This document shows positions 8,184 to 16,431 of a stretch of 64,000 bases of DNA, in pieces (positions within the stretch are counted from its first letter, which is position 1; every line of letters starts with the position of its first letter). Made by a program: the position numbers and the translations under genes. The notes under the pieces were generated by a model. It was not told where the DNA came from. It ran no database searches and saw nothing but the letters and a program-made list of their open reading frames with translations. Source of the DNA: Nonomuraea sediminis (GTDB lineage: Bacteria > Actinomycetota > Actinomycetes > Streptosporangiales > Streptosporangiaceae); the NCBI RefSeq assembly GCF_018531495.1, contig NZ_JAHDTI010000010.1, forward strand, positions 248,001 through 312,000, given 5' to 3'.

Positions 8184-8621
8184 TCAGACCTTGATGGTGA
8201 GGGTTTCGAGGGCTTGGACGAGGGGGGTGAGTTCGGGGAGGTGGGCGGCTTCGGCGAGGGCGGATTCGAGGGCCGCGTTGTGGGTCGGGGCGGCCTGGTC
8301 GTGGAGGAGGCGGCCCGAGTCGGTGGCCTGGGCGTAGATGCCGCGGCGGTCCTCCTCCGACAGGACGCGGGTGAGCAGGCCGCGCCTCTCCAGGCGGGCG
8401 ACCAGGCGCGTGGTGGCGCTCTGGCTGAGCACGAGCAGGTCGGCGAGCTGCTGCATGCGCGTGTGAGGTCCGTCGGGTCCGGCCAGGTGGTGCAGGACGC
8501 AGAACTCGTTGACGCTGAGGCCGTGTTCGTCCTGCAGGGCGCGCTCGATCTTGACCTCGATGCGGTTCTGCAGGGCCGCGAGCGTGCGCCAGCCCTGCGC
8601 GCGGGCCTCGGTGAGTGTCAC
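8184..8621 (-). CDS. MarR family transcriptional regulator
   Basis: A 145-residue MarR protein with SVNEFCVLHHLAG, the recognition helix LVLSQSATTRLVARLERRG and a wing containing SEEDRRGIYAQAT. The gene overlaps the stop of the upstream heparinase-like gene by four bases in an ATGA arrangement, so the pair is translationally coupled. The regulator may therefore control the polysaccharide lyase or sense its products. Nothing in the sequence reveals the ligand. The downstream side faces a minus-oriented 142-bp repeat. Confidence 0.9.
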   Translation of the reverse strand: MTLTEARAQGWRTLAALQNRIEVKIERALQDEHGLSVNEFCVLHHLAGPDGPHTRMQQLADLLVLSQSATTRLVARLERRGLLTRVLSEEDRRGIYAQATDSGRLLHDQAAPTHNAALESALAEAAHLPELTPLVQALETLTIKV

Positions 8622-10519
8622 TGCAGCAGATTACCCTCGAAGGTGGCTTCGAAGGTCGCCTGCCTGGCGCGTCCGCGCAGCAGGATCAGGCCGAGCGGGC
8701 GGCCGTTCGGGTTGCCGTCCGCGGTGGCGGTGTAGGCGTGGAAGCCGTCGGGGATCGGCATCGTGAGGCGCGGCGAGCCGGGCCAGTGCCCTTCGACGCG
8801 GTCGCCGGTGATGCGCCTGGTGTCGCGGAGCCAGGGGGCGTCGAGCTCGGCGGGTTCGGTCTCGTCCGCCTGGAAGGCGCCGTCGCCGTGGAAGATCCAC
8901 TCGAGGTCGTGCTCGCCGTCGAGGCGGGCCTGGTAGGTGTCGGTCCAGCCGGTGTCGGTGATGGTGACCGTACGGCGGAAGGTGTGGCCGTCCCAGGCGG
9001 ACTCGGCGGACAGGTGGCGCGGCGAGCCGTCCAGCAGGCGGCCCGTGTGCGAGGGCTGGCGAGCGCCGTCGACGACGACGAGGTTGTGGGCGCGCGGCGA
9101 GCGCAGCCAGGTGGTGAAGTCGGAGCCGTAGCCGCTGGTGCCCAGGTCCAGGCTGGTCCAGCCGGTGGCGGTCTCCACGTCCACGGCCAGCTTGTCGCGG
9201 TGGTCGTGGCCGCCCGCGTCGGGGCCGAACCGCATGGCCAGCCGCACGTGCGGTGATCGCAGCACGCCGATGCCCGCCTCGGGCCAGATGAAGCTCCGGC
9301 GTGGCTCCTGGGCGGCGGGCAGGTCGTCGGGGCCGAAGACCAGCGCCGCCACCGACGAGCGGCCGGGCAGCACGACGTTCCTGTCGGCGTGGTCGGGGTT
9401 GCCGAACCACAGCCGCACCGGGTTCTTGCGGCGGTCGGCGTAGTAGGAGCCCAGGTCCACCGGGCCGAGCCGGGCCCAGGCGGCCTCGGCCTGGGGTGCG
9501 AAGTCGCCGAGGAAGCACCTGGCCCACCCGTCGCCGTAGGCGGGCAGGCGGCCGTCGGAGTAGGCCAGGGCGGGCGGGGCGTCGATCGCGCGGGCCAGGC
9601 GGGTGCGGGCCTCGTCGCTCAGCCCGCCCACCTCGGCGTAGGAGAGCAGGGCGGCGACGGTGTAGTAGTGGTAGTGCGGGTTGATCTCGTACCAGAGGCC
9701 CTCCGGGTGGAAGCCCTGGCGGATCTGGGCCTCGATGCCGTGTTCGCTGTCGCGGCACCAGGCCAGCAGGGGCTGGTCGTCGAGCAGGGCGGCGCACTCC
9801 GCCAGCGCGGCCAGCAGCCAGCAGTGGATGTTGTGTATCGCGCCGACCTGGGGTTTGAGCAGGTCGATGACGCCTCGCGCCAGCGTGGCCGCCGCTTCGA
9901 CCGTGTCCCTGGTCGCCGCGTCGCCCGCCCATCTGAGGGCGCGCAGCATGCCGACGGTCCAGACGGCCTCGTCCAGGGATTGGGGGTGGACGCGGCCGAT
10001 GCCGGCGTGGACGCCGTGGGGCTCGTAGGCCTGGTAGTCGTAGGCGGTGAAGATCCGCTCCAGCTCGGCGACAGGGGACCGGATCTTCTCCGAGGTGCCG
10101 ACCGTGATGAGACCGGCGTCTCCAGCCTGAACCCGCCAGGGCACTTTCGCCTGCTTGGCCGCCGCGATCCGCCTGCCCGCCGGCGAGGCGTTCTCCGCCA
10201 GGCGGATCAGGAGGGCGGCGCGCTGGGCCTGGGCCGCCGCCTGGTTGTGCATGCGGGTCCGCCAGGCGCCGTCCCACGGTTCACCCGTGTAGAGGCGGCC
10301 GCACCTGGTGCACGCGTGCCGTTCCGGGGATGCCACGTCGAAGCGCAGCGGCGCTCCGTCGGAGTCGCAGAAGTAGTGGTGCGTCCACGCCGACGGTTTG
10401 TCGGGGCCCGGGATCCGCAGGTCCAGGCGCCACCGCTCGTACTGGGCCCGCACCTGCGCCACGACGTCCCTCGCCCAGCCACGCGTGCGCACCTTCCGCC
10501 TTACGGCGTGCCAGTCCAT
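8618..10519 (-). CDS. Heparinase II/III family protein
   Basis: A 633-residue protein matching the polysaccharide lyase architecture: an alpha/alpha toroid in the first two thirds (INPHYHYYTVAALLSY near residue 275) followed by a heparinase II/III beta-sandwich. The beta-sandwich contains the family's GGHDHRDKLAVDV segment, with likely catalytic or metal-binding histidines. An ACTRCGRLY element near residue 70 could bind zinc. No signal peptide is visible, so it probably acts in the cytoplasm on imported uronic-acid oligosaccharides. It is cotranscribed with the overlapping MarR gene. The polysaccharide target is unknown. Confidence 0.82.
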   Translation of the reverse strand: MDWHAVRRKVRTRGWARDVVAQVRAQYERWRLDLRIPGPDKPSAWTHHYFCDSDGAPLRFDVASPERHACTRCGRLYTGEPWDGAWRTRMHNQAAAQAQRAALLIRLAENASPAGRRIAAAKQAKVPWRVQAGDAGLITVGTSEKIRSPVAELERIFTAYDYQAYEPHGVHAGIGRVHPQSLDEAVWTVGMLRALRWAGDAATRDTVEAAATLARGVIDLLKPQVGAIHNIHCWLLAALAECAALLDDQPLLAWCRDSEHGIEAQIRQGFHPEGLWYEINPHYHYYTVAALLSYAEVGGLSDEARTRLARAIDAPPALAYSDGRLPAYGDGWARCFLGDFAPQAEAAWARLGPVDLGSYYADRRKNPVRLWFGNPDHADRNVVLPGRSSVAALVFGPDDLPAAQEPRRSFIWPEAGIGVLRSPHVRLAMRFGPDAGGHDHRDKLAVDVETATGWTSLDLGTSGYGSDFTTWLRSPRAHNLVVVDGARQPSHTGRLLDGSPRHLSAESAWDGHTFRRTVTITDTGWTDTYQARLDGEHDLEWIFHGDGAFQADETEPAELDAPWLRDTRRITGDRVEGHWPGSPRLTMPIPDGFHAYTATADGNPNGRPLGLILLRGRARQATFEATFEGNLLQ

Positions 10520-10529
10520 CCTGCCATTC

Positions 10530-11705
10530 TCACGCGTGCCCTCCCACAGTCACAGTGCCGATCGTGAGCCGGGGCGTCCCCTCGAGGATCTCCCCGAGCC
10601 GAGCCACCTGCTCGTCGAGCTCCCCCAGTTCCCGCTGCGTGAGCGTCCGGAGCGGCTCCACCGTGACGTCGATCCTGCTGCCCGAACGCCGCTGATGCCA
10701 CACCCCCGTCACCTGCCCGCCGGCCAGCAGCACGGGGTAGTTGCCCGCCTGCCCTCCGGCCAGCGCCCGCTCGGCCGCCCGCCCCGGATACAGCAGCTCA
10801 CGCGGCCGCCCCGCCACCACATAGGCGTCGAAGTACGGCAGCAGCCGCATCCCGCCCGCGGCCTCCCCATCCTCGGTGTCACCGGCCAGCACCCAGGCGG
10901 GCGTCCCTTCGACGGCCACCTCCTCCAGGTCCACCAGCCCGAAGGCCGCCACGGCCCACGACTTGGGCGCCCCGATCCACTGGGCGAACCATTCCGGGGT
11001 GGCCGGGCCGTACGCGTGCAGGTAGCGCCTGACCAGCTCGGCCCGCCCGTCGACCACCGGCAGCCCGGACGGCGGGCTGGTGTAGGTGACCTTGCGCCCC
11101 CGGTTGCGCCCGAACACGAATGCGCCCCTGTGCGACGCCAGCGCCATCGCCTGCCGCCAGCGCGGCCACATCGTCTGGAACGCCGGCATCACCAGATCCC
11201 CCGCCCACGGCCCGGTCGCCGCCACGACCGCGTCGCTCAGCTCGTCGATCGTCAACTCCACACCATCGACGGCCTGCGCGATCGCGGCAACCACCGCATC
11301 GGTCTGCTCGCCCGTCATCCGCACGTCCCGCGCCTGCGTGCTGCCGCCCGGGATCGACGACAACGCCCCCACCCACATCGGCAGTTCCGCCGCGGGCAGC
11401 AGATGCACGGTCCCCCGCGGCCCGTGCGTCTTGACCAGGCTCCGCCCGCTCCACAGCGCCTCACGCACGTCCACCCTGGTGACGCCCTCCAGCCGCATCC
11501 CCACGGACATCTCGGCTGCCGACATCACCTGCGCGTGCGCCCCGCACATCGCCCCCACGACCCCGGCCACGCCGTACGGCTCGCCGCTTTTGTGCGGCGA
11601 GTCGCTCTGGTACGGCGAGCCTTCGACGCTGCCCTTGTACGGCGTGCCGAGCCCCTGCCGCTCGAACCGCCTCGCGCTGACCTCTGCCCACGTCATCTGC
11701 CTCAT
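10530..11705 (-). CDS. Winged-helix DNA-binding protein, AlkZ/YcaQ-like (paralogue 1)
   Basis: About 391 residues of the HTH_42 family that includes the DNA glycosylases AlkZ and YcaQ/AlkX. The segment SLVKTHGPRGTVHLLPA and the C-terminal barrel with LLPYFDAYVVAG are diagnostic. At the position of the QxQ catalytic motif it has HAQ, so glycosylase activity is doubtful. Residues 20-45 are an insertion rich in SPY and EPY turns, encoded by the GTAC-module repeat found between genes elsewhere in the window. I start at the ATG at 11705; the longer version begins with TTG at 11726. It lies downstream of TrmO on the same strand. Confidence 0.85.
   Translation of the reverse strand: MRQMTWAEVSARRFERQGLGTPYKGSVEGSPYQSDSPHKSGEPYGVAGVVGAMCGAHAQVMSAAEMSVGMRLEGVTRVDVREALWSGRSLVKTHGPRGTVHLLPAAELPMWVGALSSIPGGSTQARDVRMTGEQTDAVVAAIAQAVDGVELTIDELSDAVVAATGPWAGDLVMPAFQTMWPRWRQAMALASHRGAFVFGRNRGRKVTYTSPPSGLPVVDGRAELVRRYLHAYGPATPEWFAQWIGAPKSWAVAAFGLVDLEEVAVEGTPAWVLAGDTEDGEAAGGMRLLPYFDAYVVAGRPRELLYPGRAAERALAGGQAGNYPVLLAGGQVTGVWHQRRSGSRIDVTVEPLRTLTQRELGELDEQVARLGEILEGTPRLTIGTVTVGGHA
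11571..11648 (-). repeat. GTAC-module array inside a coding region
   Basis: On the minus strand this stretch is a chain of short modules, each beginning GTAC (one GCAC) and ending CTCGCC or GAGCC, the same grammar as the intergenic repeats at 28.7, 30.2 and 31.3 kb. Its length and phase keep the winged-helix gene open, adding about 26 residues after the first helix. It looks like a repeat that entered the gene in frame. Confidence 0.65.
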
Positions 11706-11750
11706 GGACACCACCGTAGAGGCCAATGCGGCAAGGTTGCTTCCGCGATG

Positions 11751-12200
11751 TCAGTAGTACTCGCGCATCAACTCCACCGCCCACGCGGGCTGCCGCACCT
11801 CGCCCCGCGGCCCGAACTCCCGCATGTACGGCTTGATGTCGAGCACCGGGGTTCCCTCGATCGCGTCGAGCCCCTTGACGTGCACGTCCAGGCCGTCGAC
11901 CTTGACCAGCTCGCACCGCGAGACGCCGATCCGGTTCGGCCGGTTCTTCCCCCGCTGCGCGAAGATCCCGACCAGCGGCCACTCGGAGTTGTTCCGCGGA
12001 TGCCGCGCCCCCGTCTCGACCTTGTCCTCGCTCACCAGGTGAAACCGATAGACCACCTCGAGGTGCGAGAACTGATCGAGCCCGAACAAGGCCTCCTCCG
12101 GGAACCCCTCGACCCGGATCACCGCGACCTCCTCCCCCCAGTGATCGTCGACCGCTTCGCCCCGCCCGCCCAGAACAATCCCAACCGCCTCAACATCCAT
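11751..12200 (-). CDS. trmO: tRNA methyltransferase TrmO (TsaA/YaeB family)
   Basis: A 149-residue TrmO/UPF0066 domain protein, the short single-domain version common in actinobacteria. Members use S-adenosylmethionine to N6-methylate the t6A37 base of ANN-decoding tRNAs. Diagnostic segments are FSHLEVVYRFHLV, ARHPRNNSEWPLVGIFAQRGKNRPNRIG and the LDIKPYM tail motif. The fold is a small beta barrel that binds the cofactor at a dimer interface. It lies 45 bases upstream of the winged-helix gene on the same strand and may share its transcript. Confidence 0.85.
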   Translation of the reverse strand: MDVEAVGIVLGGRGEAVDDHWGEEVAVIRVEGFPEEALFGLDQFSHLEVVYRFHLVSEDKVETGARHPRNNSEWPLVGIFAQRGKNRPNRIGVSRCELVKVDGLDVHVKGLDAIEGTPVLDIKPYMREFGPRGEVRQPAWAVELMREYY

Positions 12201-12708
12201 AACCCCCTATATACCGCCCCCAGGGCTCCCACCACGTACCCACCGGGGGTGCCAACCAAAGTCACCAGGAGAGGTGTCCGAAGTGTCTGGCGAAGGCAAC
12301 CTGGGCTGTCACGTTCCGGCCGTCCGCCAGCAGAGGCAGGCTCCCAGCGCCCGGCACGCTGGCCCCCATGAACGCACCCGACAGACCCAAGGGCGGCCGA
12401 CGCCCCGCGTTGCCGCTCGCGATGATCACCCGGTCATCGCCGAGCTCGCCCTGGGCAACCCGCCGCTCGGCCGGATCTGGCTGGTCGTGGTCGGCGCCGA
12501 AGGCGGAGGGCGGGGCCAGCACGCCGAGATGGATCCCTACGACGCCGGCACGGCGCTGATCCGGGAGCTGGTACGACGGCGCCGCGGGGGCTGGCCGTCG
12601 ATCCTGCTACCCGGACCGGCGTGCGGCAGCGTCCTTCGTGCGCCAGATGTAGAGAACGTCGCCACGGCGACGACTCACCCGCGAAAGCAAACAGAACAGG
12701 CGCCGGAC
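12201..12708. other. 508-bp stretch without a confident gene
   Basis: An open frame precedes and is continuous with the reductase gene, but it has no clear start signal and no recognisable domain. Its translation around 12430-12600 (ALGNPPLGRIWLVVVGAEGG) looks protein-like and an ATG at 12368 opens a different frame, so a decayed gene is possible. I recognise no family. The last 100 bp should hold the promoter of the reductase. Confidence 0.35.
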
Positions 12709-13269
12709 ATGCGTAAGATCATCTTCTGGGTGCACACCTCGATCGACGGCCACATCGACGGCCCGAACGGCGAGTTCGACTGGCCCGTGATGGGCGAGGA
12801 ACTGTCGGCGTACTCCGAGGCGCTGAGCGACCGTTCCGACACCTTCCTGTACGGGCGCGGCGTCTGGGAAGGCATGGTGGCCTTCTGGCCGAATGCCGAG
12901 TCGATGTCGGATCACCCGCACGTCCTGAAGTTCGCCCCTCTCTGGCGCGACACGCCGAAGATCGTCTTCTCGAGGACGCTGAAGGAGGCCGACTGGGCCA
13001 CCCGGATCATCGGCGACGACCTCGCCGAGCAGGTCGCCGAGCTCAAGCGACAGGACGGCAAGGACCTGCTGCTCACCGGCGGCTCCAGCCTGGCCGCCGC
13101 GCTCACCGATCACGGCCTGATCGACGAGTACCACATCGCGGTGCACCCGGTCGTGCTGGGCGGTGGCCGGCCGCTGTTCGTCCCGCGCGACGAGCAGCTG
13201 GGCCTACGGCTGGCCGAGTCGCGCACCTGCGATTCGCAGGTGCTGGTGATGCGCTACGACCGCGCCTAG
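12709..13269 (+). CDS. Dihydrofolate reductase family protein (RibD C-terminal type)
   Basis: A 186-residue single-domain reductase of the RibD-C family. It opens MRKIIFWVHTSIDGHID, has the LLTGGSSLAAALTDHGLIDEY segment near residue 125 and ends with a strand resembling bacterial dihydrofolate reductase-like proteins. Members bind NADPH; many have no proven substrate and are not true folate enzymes. I chose the ATG at 12709 because family homology begins exactly there, although the same frame is open further upstream. The next gene is convergent. Confidence 0.85.
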   Translation: MRKIIFWVHTSIDGHIDGPNGEFDWPVMGEELSAYSEALSDRSDTFLYGRGVWEGMVAFWPNAESMSDHPHVLKFAPLWRDTPKIVFSRTLKEADWATRIIGDDLAEQVAELKRQDGKDLLLTGGSSLAAALTDHGLIDEYHIAVHPVVLGGGRPLFVPRDEQLGLRLAESRTCDSQVLVMRYDRA

Positions 13270-13583
13270 CCGAGCGTGGCAGTGAATGCCCTCAGCGGCA
13301 CCGTTCCTGGACTACGGCCGCTGAACCATTCGGGCCGCCTTGAATACCGACCGCTGTCGGCATCCCTCCCCCAGAACGCACTCGACCCAGCCAGTTCCGC
13401 CCGTACTCCCGCGCATCCATCGCAGACCTGTCGGTAACCCGCCCTATCGCGCTCCCCGCCGTACATAGGCACGCGCCCCGGCAGGGCCCCACCGGTGACC
13501 CGCCGTGCGGGCCCCGGCGGCGTTCGTCGGGTCGCGTGGGCGGGTCGGCGGGTTGGAGGTGGCCTGCCGTACAGGTGCCGGGG
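13270..13583. other. 314-bp convergent intergenic stretch
   Basis: Between the convergent reductase and sigma factor genes I see no gene. The only notable word is CCTGCCGTACAGG at 13565-13577, immediately downstream of the sigma factor stop. It matches the terminal word of the dispersed GTAC-bounded repeat. Confidence 0.5.
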
Positions 13584-14552
13584 TCAGCTGAGGTAGTCGC
13601 GGAGGGCGAGTGAGCGGGAGGGGTGGCGGAGTTTGGACATGGTCTTGGCTTCGATCTGCCTGATGCGTTCCCGGGTGACGCCGTAGACGCGGCCGATCTC
13701 GTCGAGGGTCATGGGCCTGCCGTCCAGCAGGCCGTACCGCATGGAGATGACGCCCGCCTCGCGCTCGGTGAGGTCGCCGAGCAGTTGCCGCAGTTGCTGC
13801 TGCAGCAGCGTGAACGACACCGCGTCGGCGGGCGAGATGGCCTCGGTGTCCTCGATGAGGTCGCCGAACTGGCTGTCGCCCTCCTCCCCGAGCGGCGTCT
13901 CCAGGGAGATGGGCTCGCGGCCGTAGCTCTGGATCTCGATGACACGGTCGGGCGTCAGCTCGGTATCGGTGGCGAGCTCCTCGGGCGTGGCCTCGCGGCC
14001 GAGCTCCGTCTGCAGGCGGCGCTGCGCCCGCGCCACCTTGTTGATCAGCTCGACCATGTGCACGGGGATGCGGATCGTGCGGGCCTGGTCGGCCATGGCG
14101 CGGGTGATCGCCTGCTTGATCCACCAGGTGGCGTAGGTTGAGAACTTGAACCCGAGCCGGTAGTCGAACTTCTCGATCGTCCGGATCAGGCCGAGGTTGC
14201 CCTCCTGGATGAGGTCCAGGAAGAGCATGCCGCGCCCGGTGTAGCGCTTGGCGATGGACACGACCAGGCGGAGGTTGGCCTCCAGCATCCGTTCCTTGGC
14301 TTGGATGCCGTCCTCGGCGATCCACTCCAGGTCGGCTCGCAGGTCGGCGGACAGGCCCGGCTCGGTGTCGAGCCGCTCGCGGGCGAACAGTCCTGCCTCG
14401 ATGCGCTTGGCAAGCTCGATCTCCTGCTCGGCGTTGAGCAGCGGCACCCGGCCGATCTCTTTCAGATACACCTTGACCGAGTCGGCGCCGGCGGCCGGGG
14501 AGCCGTCGCTGACGTTGTCGTCCAGGACGAGTTCCTCTGCGGCTTGGGACAA
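13584..14552 (-). CDS. Group 2 sigma-70 factor (HrdB/SigB-like)
   Basis: A 322-residue primary-like sigma factor. Region 1.2 ([16 protein letters not shown]), region 2 ([47 protein letters not shown]), region 3 and region 4 ([20 protein letters not shown]) are all intact. It lacks the long acidic N-terminal extension of the principal HrdB, which points to an alternative group 2 factor such as the mycobacterial SigB or streptomycete HrdA/C/D. A good promoter, TTGACG-N17-TAAAGT, reads toward it and overlaps the half-sites discussed for the divergent TetR. It directs core polymerase to a housekeeping-like promoter set under particular conditions. Confidence 0.93.
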   Translation of the reverse strand: MSQAAEELVLDDNVSDGSPAAGADSVKVYLKEIGRVPLLNAEQEIELAKRIEAGLFARERLDTEPGLSADLRADLEWIAEDGIQAKERMLEANLRLVVSIAKRYTGRGMLFLDLIQEGNLGLIRTIEKFDYRLGFKFSTYATWWIKQAITRAMADQARTIRIPVHMVELINKVARAQRRLQTELGREATPEELATDTELTPDRVIEIQSYGREPISLETPLGEEGDSQFGDLIEDTEAISPADAVSFTLLQQQLRQLLGDLTEREAGVISMRYGLLDGRPMTLDEIGRVYGVTRERIRQIEAKTMSKLRHPSRSLALRDYLS

Positions 14553-14598
14553 GATCTTCTCCTCGCTCGGATTACGTCCAAACTTAGGCTGAACACAA

Positions 14599-14651
14599 CT
14601 TTAGGTCGCTCCAACCGGATCGTCAACCTAAAAACAGGTCGGACCTAAAAT
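14599..14651. promoter_or_regulatory. Divergent promoters with TTTAGGTC/GACCTAAA half-sites
   Basis: Between the sigma and TetR genes there are three related half-sites: TTTAGGTC (14600-14607), AACCTAAA (14625-14632) and GACCTAAA (14642-14649). There is also an AGGT-CGG-ACCT palindrome at 14636-14646. The minus-strand promoter TTGACG-N17-TAAAGT for the sigma gene runs from 14626 down to about 14598. A TAAAAT -10 box at 14646-14651 faces the TetR gene. The half-sites overlap both -10 boxes, which is ideal for repression of both genes by the TetR protein. Confidence 0.6.
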
Positions 14652-14671
14652 TTCGTGGCACACTAAGGGCT

Positions 14672-15421
14672 ATGGGCATCGACACCTTGGGGTTGCGGGA
14701 ACAGAAGAAGCGGGAGACCAGGCAGGCCATCTCTGACCACGCTACCCAACTCTTCCTGCAGCGCGGCTTCGACAAAACCACCATCGCCGACATCGCCAAC
14801 GCGGCGCGCGTGGCCAAGATGACCGTCACGAACTACTTCCCGCGCAAGGAGGACCTGGCGCTCGACCACCACGAGGCGTTCGTGGCGAGCCTGGCCGACG
14901 CGGTCGGCGACCGCGCTCCCGGCGAGTCGGCCCTGGCGGCGGTGCGCCGGGCCTTCATGGAGGCGCTCGAGCGGCGCGATCCGGTGATCGGCTTCACCGG
15001 GCGCGAGTTCGCCCGCATGATCGCCGACAGCCCGACGCTGGTGGCCCGCCTGCGCGACCTGCACGAGCAGCGCGAAGCCGCCCTCGCCGCGGTCCTCGTC
15101 CACGAGCTCACCCCCTCGAGCACTTCCGCTATTCCGGGCGGTCGAACCTCTCCAGGTACGGCGGGCCCCCGGGGACCCGTATCCCCATCCCCGGATGCTC
15201 CCGAACCCGGGTCACCTCTTAACGCTCCCGGAGCGGAAACCGTTACCGCCCGCGCCGTGGCCGCCCAGCTCGCCGCCACCGGCCGCCTCCTGTTCCGCGA
15301 GCTCCAGACCCGCACGCTGGCAGGCGAATCCCCCGACACCATCGCCGCCGCCCTCCAGCCCATGGCCGAGCAGGTCTTCGACCTCCTCGAACCCTCCATC
15401 GGCACCTACGCCACCCGTTGA
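14672..15421 (+). CDS. TetR family regulator with a low-complexity insertion
   Basis: A 249-residue TetR repressor. The helix-turn-helix spans residues 15-60 (TIADIANAARVAKMTVTNYF). The ligand domain continues with MIADSPTLVARLRDLHEQRE and ends with a normal C-terminal helix. Residues about 149-187 are a Pro/Ser/Gly-rich segment absent from ordinary family members. Its DNA (15116-15235) contains GTACGGCGGGCC, the word that starts the dispersed repeats, so it may derive from one. It faces away from the sigma factor gene and probably binds the half-sites in the shared promoter region. Confidence 0.88.
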   Translation: MGIDTLGLREQKKRETRQAISDHATQLFLQRGFDKTTIADIANAARVAKMTVTNYFPRKEDLALDHHEAFVASLADAVGDRAPGESALAAVRRAFMEALERRDPVIGFTGREFARMIADSPTLVARLRDLHEQREAALAAVLVHELTPSSTSAIPGGRTSPGTAGPRGPVSPSPDAPEPGSPLNAPGAETVTARAVAAQLAATGRLLFRELQTRTLAGESPDTIAAALQPMAEQVFDLLEPSIGTYATR

Positions 15422-15443
15422 CCCCATCGGCCGCGTTCCTGTC

Positions 15444-16361
15444 TCAAACACCCGCTCCGCCGGGGGCCACCGCCTGCTCCCGCAGAGCCTGGATCAGCGT
15501 CGTGACCTGGGGGTGGTCGCGGCGGCGGCCGATCGTGGCAACACCGATGTGCCGGGTCGGAGCCGGCGGCTCGATCGGGACGGTGCGCAGGCCGGGCACG
15601 TCCGGCATCAGCGCGATGGAGGGAATCAGCGAGATCCCCATGCCCGCGGCGACGAGCGAGCGGGCGAAGAAGTAGTCGGTCGTCGTGCCGCGCACCTCCG
15701 GGTCGAAGCCCGCACGCTCGGCGTAGCGGCGCAGGTAGGCCTCGGTCTTGAGGCAGCCGAGCACCCAGGGCTCGGCCGCCAGATCGGCGATGTCGAGCGC
15801 GTCGCGGTCGGCCAGCCGATGCCTCTCCGGCAGGACGACGTGCAGAGGGTCTTCCATGAGCGCAGTCCACCGCATGCCGGAGTTCTGGCCCAGCTGACCG
15901 GGCAGCGGGCCGTCGAAGTGGTAGGCGAGGGCGAGGTCCACGGCGCCCTGGCGGACGAGGGGCAGGCTGTCTTCTGGCTCGCCTTCCCTGACGTGGAGCA
16001 CCGTGTCGGGATGGGCCGCCGTCAGCCGGGCGAGGGCCCCGGGCAGCAGGAGCCTTCCGCCGCTGCTGAACGTCGCGACGGTGAGCTGGGTGCGGCCGGT
16101 CCCGAGCCGGTCGACCTGCTGCTTCGCGTGTTCGAGCTCTGCGGCGACCGACTCGGCGGCGCCGACCATGATGCGGCCGGCCTGGGTCAGGGTGACCCCG
16201 CGGGTGCTGCGCGCCACGACCTGGGCGCCGAGGCTGCGCTCCAGGGCAGCCACGTGCTGGGAAACGGCCGAAGGGGTGAGGTGGAGGGCCGTCGCCGCCT
16301 GATTGAAGCTGCCGTGCTCCGCCACGGCCCGCAGGACGCGCAGCCGCTGTACTTCGATCAA
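15444..16361 (-). CDS. LysR family transcriptional regulator
   Basis: A 305-residue LysR protein with the N-terminal winged helix (VAEHGSFNQAATALHLTPSA, residues 14-33) and a type 2 periplasmic-binding effector domain. The start is TTG at 16361, preceded by AAGGAA. The gene is divergent from an epimerase and aldo/keto reductase pair, the usual arrangement for a LysR activator and its targets. A GTATT-CCTT-AATAC palindrome overlaps its ribosome site. The inducer is unknown. Confidence 0.92.
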   Translation of the reverse strand: MIEVQRLRVLRAVAEHGSFNQAATALHLTPSAVSQHVAALERSLGAQVVARSTRGVTLTQAGRIMVGAAESVAAELEHAKQQVDRLGTGRTQLTVATFSSGGRLLLPGALARLTAAHPDTVLHVREGEPEDSLPLVRQGAVDLALAYHFDGPLPGQLGQNSGMRWTALMEDPLHVVLPERHRLADRDALDIADLAAEPWVLGCLKTEAYLRRYAERAGFDPEVRGTTTDYFFARSLVAAGMGISLIPSIALMPDVPGLRTVPIEPPAPTRHIGVATIGRRRDHPQVTTLIQALREQAVAPGGAGV

Positions 16362-16363
16362 CA

Positions 16364-16377
16364 GTATTCCTTAATAC
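16364..16377. promoter_or_regulatory. Candidate LysR binding palindrome
   Basis: A perfect GTATT-CCTT-AATAC inverted repeat lies directly upstream of the LysR start, in the 70-bp gap to the divergent epimerase gene. LysR proteins bind AT-rich dyads in just this position, so it is a plausible autoregulatory site. No biochemical evidence is available from the sequence. Confidence 0.5.
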
Positions 16378-16431
16378 GTTTCCAGTAAGTCGGCCATTCT
16401 GCTGGTGACCGTAGGTGGCCAGGATGGGGGC

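Noticed and set aside
12274-12708. N-terminal extension of the RibD-type reductase
   Set aside because: Family homology begins at the ATG at 12709; the upstream in-frame sequence has no domain and no ribosome site.
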